This document shows positions 54,446 to 62,474 of a DNA stretch of 64,000 nt, one piece after another. Within the stretch, counting starts at the first letter, position 1. Each line of letters opens with the position of its first letter. Below the pieces are notes generated by a model. It ran no database searches. It was not told the origin of the DNA and was given only the letters and a program-made list of their open reading frames with translations. The stretch covers positions 25,725-89,724 of the forward strand of contig CALLXF010000010.1 of assembly GCA_938015805.1 (NCBI GenBank). The letters run 5' to 3'. A program made the translations under genes and the position numbers. Source of the DNA: an uncultured Saprospiraceae bacterium (GTDB lineage: Bacteria; Bacteroidota; Bacteroidia; Chitinophagales; Saprospiraceae).

Positions 54446-57400
54446 TTAAAATTGCAAATTAATACCTAAAGTAATAGACCTTAAATTAGGATAGTTACCA
54501 AAATCATGACCTTGGACTACATTAGCATCTCCTCTACTTTCTCCTCCACTTCCAAAGTAACTAACCTCAGGATCCAATCCTGAATAATTAGTGAAGGTTA
54601 ATAAGTTCTGAGCACTCACTGACAATCTTGCTGAACTAAATCCAATTCTCTGCATTGTTCTATTTGATAAATTATAACCCAATGCTACATTCTTAAGTCT
54701 AACATAGCTTCCATCTTCAACAAAACGAGATGAACGCTCTCTTCCTCTGATTGCAGCTCTCGGAATATCTGTATCTGTATTAGTCGGTGACCAAGCATCT
54801 AACAAATCTGTCAAACCATTACTGTCACCATTAAACAATTGAACAGCGGTAAGGTTGTAAATATCACCTCCAACAGCTCCTTGAAAAAAGATATTTAGAT
54901 CAAAATTCTTATAGGTAAAATTATTAGTGATTCCAAAAGTAAAATCTGGATTAGGATCACCAATTATTTGTCTGTCATTATCATCGATTCTTCCATCAAA
55001 AACACCTTCATCATCTGCTAAATCTGTAAACAAAGGCTCTCCTGGTATAGGGTTTCCGTCATCATCAAAAGACCTATCTTCCAAAGCAGTACCTTCAGGA
55101 ATAGCACCACCTTGATAAACTCCTTGGTAATCTAAACCCCAAAAAAGACCAATCGCTTCTCCTTCTCGCAATAAGTATGTATTACCTCCTGCGAAATAAC
55201 CTGGAGCCGCACTAGCCAAAATTTCTGTTCCTGAAGATAGTTCCACTACTTGATTTCTATTTCTTGCAAAATTTAAATTAGTAGTCCATCTAAAATCACC
55301 TGTCCTAATGTTATTTGAAGTTAAAGAAAGCTCTATTCCATTATTATTAATAGAACCTACATTTCTTAAAACATCTAAATCTGTAGTTCCTAAGTAAAAA
55401 TTAGAGGCTCTATCTATTGCCAAAAGATCTTCAGTATCGATGTTATAATAATCTGCACTTAACTGGATTCTGTCTTCGAATAAACCAAGATCAATTCCAA
55501 CATTTGTTTGATACGATGTTTCCCACTTCAAATCAGGATTTTCTTCTCTTGCTAAACTAACACCAAAATCTCCACCAACCTGTCCTGGAGGCTGAACATC
55601 AAAAGTAGCGAGCGATTCATAAGGTCCGATTGCTTGATTTCCGGTTAGACCATAACTAGCTCTTAATTTAAGGTTAGATATTGTAGAATTATCAATTAAA
55701 AAACTTTCCTTTGAAATCTTCCATCCTAATGCAACAGAAGGGAAAATTGCATATTTATTATTTGCTGCAAAATTTGAAGCCCCATCCCGACGAACAGTTG
55801 CGGTTATTAAGTATTTATCTGCCCAGTCATAATTAACCCTACCAAATAAAGACTCAATCTCTGATTCAGAGAATCGAGAATCGATCGTTCGTTGATCAAT
55901 CTCACCTGCCTCTAAATTATACCATTCAAATGCATCATTTAGTAATCCTCTTGCACCTGCTTCTAGTCCTTCCGTAGTACTTTTCTGATAAGAATGACCT
56001 GCAGTTGCTGTTAGATTTCCTAGCCCTACACCTCGCGTATAGGTCAAATAATTTTCATTAAGTAGTCTTGTTCTTTTTACAGATTCCAAAAAAGCTCCAC
56101 CTGCTGAAAGCACAAAGGTTTGAGGTTTAAAATAACCTTCCGTACTATTTTGAGTTCTATAACCCAAAGTCGTTTTAAAACTCAGACCGTCTGCTATCTT
56201 TAAATCAGCATACAAATTGGTTCTTGCATTATCTGATTTTGTCTCGTTCCTTATCTGTGTCGCTACGGCCCATGGATTTTCTATACCATCTCCAACTGTG
56301 TTTTGCGAAAAATTTCCATCAGCACCAAATCTACCTACATCAGGCGAAAATCTGAAAGCTAAGGCTACTACATCGTCACCCCCACCGTTAACAGAACCAA
56401 TAGCATCACTACCCGTCGATTGTGTAGAAACACCATTCTGCTCACTTCGGCTAACTACACTGTTCATTCCAATTCTTAAACGATCATTAACCTTTGCATC
56501 TACATTCGCTAAGAACTGAATTTTCTCAAATTCAGAATTTATAATGATTCCTTCTTGGTCAAAATAAGTACCAGATATATAATAGTTTACATTATCACTA
56601 CCTCCTGCAACAGACAACTGATGATTTTGAGTATATCCATTTCTATAAATTTCATCTTGCCAATCCGTATTCTCAGAACCTTGAGCATAAGGTGCATCAC
56701 CTGCATTTGTACGTATCATATTTTGATACTGAGCAAATCCATTGGCGTCAAGCAAGTCTAATCTATTAGTAGTTTGCTGTGAAGAATACACAGAATTAAG
56801 TTCCACTACTGCTTTACCTGGTTTACCCTTTTTAGTAGTAACTAGGATTACCCCTCCTGATCCTCTTGATCCATAAATTGCTGTAGCAGAGGCGTCTTTT
56901 AATATTTCTATAGATTCTATATCATTTTGTTGAGGAAAAGCAGCTCCTACAAAACCATCAACAACTACTAGCGGATCACTACTTGCATTAAGTGATGAAC
57001 TACCTCGAACTCGTATCGAAATTCCTGCACCGGGTTCACCACCATTTTGTGTTTGTACTGCTACTCCAGCGGCACGGCCTTGTAACGCCTGTCCTGCATT
57101 TAAAACAGGGAATGCTTGAATCTCTTCGGACTTAACAGAAGATACACTACCGGTAACATCACTTTTTCTAACACTTCCATAACCAATTACCACAACCTCT
57201 TCTAAGACTTCCGCATCCACCCCTAGGGTTACATTTACGGTGGTTTGCCCATTTACTGGGACAGTCTGGGTATCATAACCAATGTAAGAAATCTCTAATA
57301 CAGCATCAGAAGCAGCTTCTAAGCTAAAACTTCCATCGATACCTGTTGCTGTTCCCATATTACTTCCTTGAACAGTAACCGTTACACCAACTAGAGCCTC

Positions 57401-57535
57401 ACCGAACTCATCGATGACTTTACCGCTAATGACCTCCTGTGCATTTACACTAACAGAAGTCAAACAGACAAATAGAACAAAGAGCCACATCACTTTAATC
57501 GAAGGACCCTTGAATTTTTTTAGTAGATATTTCAT
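54446..57535 (-). CDS. susC: SusC/RagA TonB-linked outer-membrane transporter
   Basis: TonB-dependent transporter of 1029 residues. After the signal peptide comes a carboxypeptidase-like domain (about 33-110, ISGKVIDEFGEALVGVTVTVQGS). The plug has the SusC signature VVVIGYGSVRKSDVTGSVSSV and ATAIYGSRGSGGVILVTTKKG, and the barrel ends SITLGINLQF. It imports alginate oligosaccharides across the outer membrane with SusD. Operator-like palindromes lie 186-230 bp upstream. Confidence 0.97.
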   Translation of the reverse strand: MKYLLKKFKGPSIKVMWLFVLFVCLTSVSVNAQEVISGKVIDEFGEALVGVTVTVQGSNMGTATGIDGSFSLEAASDAVLEISYIGYDTQTVPVNGQTTVNVTLGVDAEVLEEVVVIGYGSVRKSDVTGSVSSVKSEEIQAFPVLNAGQALQGRAAGVAVQTQNGGEPGAGISIRVRGSSSLNASSDPLVVVDGFVGAAFPQQNDIESIEILKDASATAIYGSRGSGGVILVTTKKGKPGKAVVELNSVYSSQQTTNRLDLLDANGFAQYQNMIRTNAGDAPYAQGSENTDWQDEIYRNGYTQNHQLSVAGGSDNVNYYISGTYFDQEGIIINSEFEKIQFLANVDAKVNDRLRIGMNSVVSRSEQNGVSTQSTGSDAIGSVNGGGDDVVALAFRFSPDVGRFGADGNFSQNTVGDGIENPWAVATQIRNETKSDNARTNLYADLKIADGLSFKTTLGYRTQNSTEGYFKPQTFVLSAGGAFLESVKRTRLLNENYLTYTRGVGLGNLTATAGHSYQKSTTEGLEAGARGLLNDAFEWYNLEAGEIDQRTIDSRFSESEIESLFGRVNYDWADKYLITATVRRDGASNFAANNKYAIFPSVALGWKISKESFLIDNSTISNLKLRASYGLTGNQAIGPYESLATFDVQPPGQVGGDFGVSLAREENPDLKWETSYQTNVGIDLGLFEDRIQLSADYYNIDTEDLLAIDRASNFYLGTTDLDVLRNVGSINNNGIELSLTSNNIRTGDFRWTTNLNFARNRNQVVELSSGTEILASAAPGYFAGGNTYLLREGEAIGLFWGLDYQGVYQGGAIPEGTALEDRSFDDDGNPIPGEPLFTDLADDEGVFDGRIDDNDRQIIGDPNPDFTFGITNNFTYKNFDLNIFFQGAVGGDIYNLTAVQLFNGDSNGLTDLLDAWSPTNTDTDIPRAAIRGRERSSRFVEDGSYVRLKNVALGYNLSNRTMQRIGFSSARLSVSAQNLLTFTNYSGLDPEVSYFGSGGESRGDANVVQGHDFGNYPNLRSITLGINLQF

Positions 57536-57720
57536 TTATTAAAATTTAAAAATAATAGTTTGAAAAGCCGTTTACCTCATGACCACCAATCAAAACTTTT
57601 AATAGCTTTTACTGACAGCTTAATATTCCCAACGATGTTTTATAAATCACCCTGTTAAAAAACCATCTCCATTAAAACACACTGAAATTGGTTTTTAAAC
57701 TATCAAAATGCTTGACATCA

Positions 57721-57763
57721 AATTGGATAACCAATTTAGTGTAATACAATTTCCTAACCAAAT
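57721..57763. promoter_or_regulatory. Operator palindrome plus degenerate copy before susC
   Basis: AATTGGATAACCAATT at 57721-57736 is followed after 11 bp by the degenerate AATTTCCTAACCAAAT (57748-57763). The first has the same half-sites as the other alginate-locus palindromes. Confidence 0.7.
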
Positions 57764-57851
57764 AATTCTGATTATTTTCTAGATATAAAAACATTATGTT
57801 TTTATTTATATACGAATATGCAAAATAAGTTAAGGTGATTTAAGTTTAGCC

Positions 57852-57895
57852 CTATTAAAAATATGTGTAAAATCTATTAAAAATATGTGTAAAAT
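57852..57895. repeat. Perfect 22-bp tandem duplication
   Basis: Two identical 22-bp units, each starting CTATTAAAAATATG, lie head to tail at 57852-57873 and 57874-57895 just downstream of the beta-helix gene. This is a recent local duplication without evident function. Confidence 0.9.
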
Positions 57896-57934
57896 TCGGA
57901 GCTTGGCCAAACATAGAATTTATCTATTCTTACA

Positions 57935-60106
57935 CTATAGCAGTATTTTAATTTTAAACAGAGTCCCTTCTATTCCTTGAATTTCTAGTATATAAATCCC
58001 ATTTACTATATTATCATAAGTAAAGAGATGCACTTTGCCCTCAAACATAAATTGCCGAATTTTCTGACCTTGCGTATCAAAAATCCTTACTGTATAAGTT
58101 CCTTCCTCATTCATCTTAATGGTGAATTCATTATTTAGTGATGGATTTGGGAATACTTGTATTTCTGAATGCTCCTCTACTTGCTCAGGTGGCGGTGGGT
58201 CACCACCGATAATTTTAATTCTAGTAAGGTTAGTATCTCCATCATTGTCAGTGGCAATAGCTTGCAGATAATGAATATCATGAGTAATGCTACGAATCGT
58301 ATTAGTCAAGTTAGAGAAAGTATATGGTGCCTGATAGTCGGTAGCAATTAGTTTTCCATTGATAAGTAACTTAACACTTTGAATTATTCCATCCGAATCA
58401 GTTGCATTAATTTGAATATCACCTCCTTCCCAAGTAGACACATCAATCTGGCTCATGGGATTTACAAAACTCACATCAGGGATATCACCTTTAAATCCTC
58501 CATCCAAAAAATTGCCTTGGCCTGCCCAGGCAGCTAATTCTTCATAAATGTTACCCGATTGTTGAGCAGGAATAGTAACACTATTAACAGCGGTCTCGCC
58601 TAGTCGATCTTTTAACTGCTGTATATAAAGACTTCGTGGATGTACATTATCACCCCAACTTTCCCAGTATCCGTCACCCGTCTGTTCTGTACCAATGCAA
58701 CCAATGCCCCAATTTATAGCCCCATGCGGACTATCTATCCTGAACTCTCCTTTATACGAATCTATATTCCAAAACATAGTTTGAGCACCTGCCCATCCAT
58801 GACCAGTACCTGAATTTCCTCTATTCCAAACCCTCATAGAACCTCCACGAAGGTTATCAAAAAGGATACCTGTAGCCCATCTATGATGAGGACCTATATC
58901 TGAAAGAGCACTTTCTGCCAAACCATCTAAAAAAACATTTGGTCCGGTAACTCTAGAACCAGTCGTAAAATCATGTCGGCCCGTTTTTGCATAGCATCTT
59001 TGAAACAAATTTCCTATTCCTTCTTGAACAGCAAATGGATACCTTCTGCCTCCCGTTACAATAGATTTAGGATCAATATAAGCGCAATCCTGAACTGTTG
59101 TAAAATTAGCATCGTCGATGTTTACAGTACTGTATGCAAGATATTGACCAGTTACTTCCTTTACCCAACAATTTTCTGAATCCTTAAGTCTTACAGCTGT
59201 CCAAGCATGAGACTCATCCGAATTAGAATCATAGAAAGATTGGATTCTCATGTTTTCAATTCCACAATGACTGATACGTCTTGATAATTCAATTTTTGAA
59301 ATAGTACCACCACCGTATAAATCTTCTATAACATCAATCATGGGTATGTTCACGGTTATAGTATTTCCAGATATCCCTGTTATTTCTCGTTCATGATCAA
59401 TAGTATAAGCACTGGGTGTCCATTCCACACAGTCACTGTCTCCACCACATAATGTTTCTTGATCCATACCTATTTTATCAATCCATACCTGATTAGGTGT
59501 TCTGGTGACAACAATTTTATCTCCAACTTCAAAATCTGAAGCGTCTTCTACATCGAATGAATACGATCCAACGGGTACATAATTAGTAGTAATTGGTTGT
59601 ACGGATTGTGCATTTTTATTTATACCACCTGCACCTAAAATCGTAATTACACTATGCTCCACTCTAGGGTTTGAATGAAGAACTGTACCGTTTAGTCCTT
59701 GCCCCTCACCTCTCAAGATTATTCCCGATTTTCTGATGGCTAGAATATTTTCTAAACTATAATGGCCCGCCTTTATTAAAATTACTCCTCTAAATCCGTT
59801 TTGATCAGGTTCAAGTGCAGCAACAAAATTTATTGCAGCCTGAATTCTAAGAGCATCATCTCCTTCCTCCGGAGTAACTGTTACTTGGATCGGAATGTCC
59901 GTAGGTAGTGGAACACCTCCACCCATAAAACCTGCATAAGAAAAATCAGGAATGATATTAACTTCATTTAATTGGCCTGTCATAGAGAAAGGTACATAAG
60001 TTAATTCACCTTGATCCATATAGACCAATTGAGAATTATTCTGCCCAAATATGGATTGCACACCAAGAAGGCTAATAATTAAAATAGCTAAATTTTGAAC
60101 ACTCAT
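57935..60106 (-). CDS. T9SS-exported right-handed beta-helix protein, candidate new polysaccharide lyase or hydrolase
   Basis: Protein of 723 residues with a signal peptide (SIFGQ). A pectate-lyase-superfamily beta-helix core covers about 75-510, beginning GDDALRIQAAINFVAALEPDQNGFRGVILIKAGHYSL and containing IILRGEGQGLNGTVL. A conserved-looking segment GLAESALSDIGPHHRWATGILFDN lies mid-way, rich in His/Arg/Trp. An Ig-like domain (about 555-640) and a T9SS sorting domain (about 650-723) follow. It does not have the PL6 Lys/Arg signature. Its place between the PKD lipoprotein and susC makes it part of the alginate locus, but the substrate is not shown. It is not assigned to a known CAZy family here. 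Confidence 0.75.
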   Translation of the reverse strand: MSVQNLAILIISLLGVQSIFGQNNSQLVYMDQGELTYVPFSMTGQLNEVNIIPDFSYAGFMGGGVPLPTDIPIQVTVTPEEGDDALRIQAAINFVAALEPDQNGFRGVILIKAGHYSLENILAIRKSGIILRGEGQGLNGTVLHSNPRVEHSVITILGAGGINKNAQSVQPITTNYVPVGSYSFDVEDASDFEVGDKIVVTRTPNQVWIDKIGMDQETLCGGDSDCVEWTPSAYTIDHEREITGISGNTITVNIPMIDVIEDLYGGGTISKIELSRRISHCGIENMRIQSFYDSNSDESHAWTAVRLKDSENCWVKEVTGQYLAYSTVNIDDANFTTVQDCAYIDPKSIVTGGRRYPFAVQEGIGNLFQRCYAKTGRHDFTTGSRVTGPNVFLDGLAESALSDIGPHHRWATGILFDNLRGGSMRVWNRGNSGTGHGWAGAQTMFWNIDSYKGEFRIDSPHGAINWGIGCIGTEQTGDGYWESWGDNVHPRSLYIQQLKDRLGETAVNSVTIPAQQSGNIYEELAAWAGQGNFLDGGFKGDIPDVSFVNPMSQIDVSTWEGGDIQINATDSDGIIQSVKLLINGKLIATDYQAPYTFSNLTNTIRSITHDIHYLQAIATDNDGDTNLTRIKIIGGDPPPPEQVEEHSEIQVFPNPSLNNEFTIKMNEEGTYTVRIFDTQGQKIRQFMFEGKVHLFTYDNIVNGIYILEIQGIEGTLFKIKILL

Positions 60107-60232
60107 GATTTAAAAATAATCATAGTTAATCAGTTTACTAAAAATAAAATTTGTAATAAATAATAATTGGCGTAAGCCTTCAAAAAAATAGAATAATGAA
60201 GGGAAGTTTAGTTTACTTAAAAATAGAGCTAT

Positions 60233-60276
60233 AAAAAATTAGAAAGGGGAACATCTAATAAGACATTCCCCTTTCT
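60233..60276 (-). terminator. Rho-independent terminator after the PKD lipoprotein gene
   Basis: AGAAAGGGGAA (60241-60251) pairs with TTCCCCTTTCT (60266-60276). On the minus strand it is followed by AATTTTTTAT. It separates the PKD gene from the beta-helix gene. Confidence 0.88.
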
Positions 60277-60326
60277 CGTATGGAAATTAATATTCCATTT
60301 ATAAATTTTTAATGCTTGTTAGGTGA

Positions 60327-61388
60327 TTATCCATCTTCACCTACAGAAGCATCCATAGTATTTTGATGATATGGAGAATCAACATTCAGATCCGGGTCTA
60401 AAAAATCCCCTGCTGTTCTTCCTTGGAAGTCATCCTCAAAAACTCTCATTTCAGATCCAGAATCCGAAGAATATATTACAATATTATCTACATGACACAT
60501 CCCATCATTTACAGATCCATTATCAGAGTATTTCCATTGAATAGTATGAGCACCATCCATAGTAGCTGCTAAATGACCATCTACATCTCCAGGACCACCG
60601 TTAGTAGTACTTACAGCATCAGCAGTTATAGTCTGACCATCAATTATAACAGTAAACAATGGAGTACTTACACCATCAGCAGCCCATCTTATCTCAATAG
60701 GAACCCAAACGTCAGGCATTCCCTCTGGGAAATTAGCATTAGCAATAACATCATCGGACGCTCCTTCACGGTACTCATGAGGTGCATTGTCCTTCAATCT
60801 TACTTCAACAATTGCATTATCGCCACTTGTAGAAGTACCTGAAATGTTAATAAAAGCGTCTTTGATATCCATATCTACAGGACCTTCAGTTACTCTGTAC
60901 ATAAAAGTAACCCTTCCGTTTTGAATAGAATCAAAAGCTATTCTAAGTTCACCTGTATCAGATCCACCAGTAGCATCTCCTTCTGTATCAGTAATAGAAG
61001 CATATCTATTCTTAGGTGCTGTAACCATTATTGTCTCAGTAGATGTTCCTACTACTCCATCAGCAGCAGTAACCGTCAATGTTACATCATAAGAACCTTC
61101 TCCCGAGAATGTGTAAGTTGGATTCTCATCAGTAGACATTCCTTCTCCACCAAAATCCCATGATGAATCAAAAGAAGTATCAGTTATACCGTTTACTACA
61201 GAGTTATTTGTAAAAGTATAAGTTAATGAATTATTTGCATCAACCTGCTCTGTAAAACTGGCAACAACTGATGAAGAATCTGAATCCATCGGATCATCAT
61301 CACCACAAGAAGTAATCAGGGTAAGTGACAAAAATAAAGAAGACATCAGAATGATGTTTCTTTTAAAATTAGTTATTACATTTTTCAT
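60327..61388 (-). CDS. PKD-domain lipoprotein, probable surface glycan-binding protein
   Basis: Lipoprotein of about 353 residues (lipobox LTLITSCGDDD). A PKD domain (about 40-125) has SWDFGGEGMSTDENPTYTFSGEGSYDVTLTVTAADG. The remaining 220 residues form a beta-rich module (AFINISGTSTSGDNAIVEVRLKDN, IEIRWAADG, GAHTIQWKYSDNG) that resembles glycan-binding or lyase-like jelly rolls but matches no family by eye. No catalytic motif is evident. An ATG at 61406 is also in frame; 61388 gives the better signal peptide. An operator palindrome lies 76-94 bp upstream. A SusE/F-like alginate-binding role is inferred. Confidence 0.7.
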   Translation of the reverse strand: MKNVITNFKRNIILMSSLFLSLTLITSCGDDDPMDSDSSSVVASFTEQVDANNSLTYTFTNNSVVNGITDTSFDSSWDFGGEGMSTDENPTYTFSGEGSYDVTLTVTAADGVVGTSTETIMVTAPKNRYASITDTEGDATGGSDTGELRIAFDSIQNGRVTFMYRVTEGPVDMDIKDAFINISGTSTSGDNAIVEVRLKDNAPHEYREGASDDVIANANFPEGMPDVWVPIEIRWAADGVSTPLFTVIIDGQTITADAVSTTNGGPGDVDGHLAATMDGAHTIQWKYSDNGSVNDGMCHVDNIVIYSSDSGSEMRVFEDDFQGRTAGDFLDPDLNVDSPYHQNTMDASVGEDG

Positions 61389-61481
61389 GTTTGTTATTTT
61401 TTCCATTTATTACAAAAATATGATTAGTTAGTTTATACTCTGTTTACTTAATTCCTTAACGAACAAATACAGCGATTTGTG

Positions 61482-61497
61482 AATTGGTCTACCAATT
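61482..61497. promoter_or_regulatory. Operator palindrome before the PKD lipoprotein gene
   Basis: AATTGGTCTACCAATT is a 16-bp palindrome between the GntR gene and the PKD gene, identical in half-sites to the copies at 47385 and 52699. Confidence 0.75.
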
Positions 61498-61556
61498 TAG
61501 AATGAAGTAGTTAAACCGCCAAATATTTTGATCAATTTTTTAGTTGAAATAGCTTC

Positions 61557-62255
61557 TTATAATTTCAAACTAAATTCTAAAACATCTTTTAAATGTAATT
61601 GCATTGCTTGTTCAACAGCCTCAACATCTTTATCAATAATATGCTTTAATATGGTTCTATGTTCTTCTATCATTTTTTGTATCAGAGCATTATCACAAAC
61701 TTTAAGCTGAGCAAAGTTCTTCATAATATCCGGTGTAATAATCAGCATTAAAGATTTAAGAACTTTATTTCCACTAGCCTCCGCAATTTTTAAATGAAAT
61801 AATAAATCTTCTTCTATAGCGACATTATCCTTGGTCAATTTGTCTTCATACTGGACTAGTGCATTTTTCAAAGCTACGATATCGTCTGCTGTTCTTCTCT
61901 GAGCCGCTAATGAAGCCGCTTTAATTTCTAATAAAACCCTAGTTTCTACCAATGATGAAAAATCTGATTCTTCTATTGCCAAAACATCAGTAATCAATCC
62001 TTCTAATGCGGTAATCCCTAAACCTGATACTATAGTTCCGGACTGAGGCAGTGTCTTTAAAATTCCATAAAAGTCTAATTTTTGAATAGCATCTCTTACA
62101 TAAGATCTTCCGATTCCAAATCGCTCAGCTAGCATTCGTTCAGATGGAAGTTTATCTCCCGGATTTATCTGACCCGAAGTAATAAGTTCTCTAATCTGCC
62201 TGATTATTTTATCAACTGGTGCTTCCGCTTTAATTTCCTTGAAATTTTCTATCAT
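61557..62255 (-). CDS. FadR-subfamily GntR transcriptional regulator of the alginate locus
   Basis: Regulator of 232 residues. The winged helix-turn-helix spans about residues 12-78 (ELITSGQINPGDKLPSERMLAERFGIGRSYVRDAIQKL). A C-terminal FCD ligand domain has the expected Asp/His positions (EEDLLFHLKIAEASGN, EEHRTILKHI, MQLHLKDVL). FCD regulators bind small carboxylates, so KDG, DEH or an alginate intermediate is a likely effector. It is the first gene of the alginate locus, and TTGG-N4-CCAA palindromes lie before several of the transcripts that follow. A degenerate copy upstream of itself suggests autoregulation. Confidence 0.9.
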   Translation of the reverse strand: MIENFKEIKAEAPVDKIIRQIRELITSGQINPGDKLPSERMLAERFGIGRSYVRDAIQKLDFYGILKTLPQSGTIVSGLGITALEGLITDVLAIEESDFSSLVETRVLLEIKAASLAAQRRTADDIVALKNALVQYEDKLTKDNVAIEEDLLFHLKIAEASGNKVLKSLMLIITPDIMKNFAQLKVCDNALIQKMIEEHRTILKHIIDKDVEAVEQAMQLHLKDVLEFSLKL

Positions 62256-62294
62256 ACTAATTCTATTCAGTTTATTATACTAAGTGAATCAACA

Positions 62295-62310
62295 AATTAG
62301 TCAAACAATA
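62295..62310. promoter_or_regulatory. Degenerate operator before the GntR gene
   Basis: AATTAGTCAAACAATA, 40 bp upstream of the regulator start, matches 11 to 12 of 16 positions of the locus palindrome. Possible autoregulation. Confidence 0.4.
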
Positions 62311-62474
62311 TAAAGTAAAAATTTATGTAATCATCATTAATAAAAAAAATTCTGGTGATTACGATAAACTCCAAAAGTATTCAAAGCACTAGGGAGTTAG
62401 TTCACTTCTTCTGCAATGTCGTAGCTACTCTATAATTTTTGCTATTCGTTACGATTAAATCCAGATGGATCTTG

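Larger units (their letters stand above)
57536..57934. other. Control region upstream of susC
   Basis: A stretch of 399 bp between the beta-helix gene and susC. It holds the palindrome at 57721-57736, a degenerate second copy at 57748-57763 and a 22-bp tandem duplication (57852-57895). No gene is seen. Confidence 0.7.
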
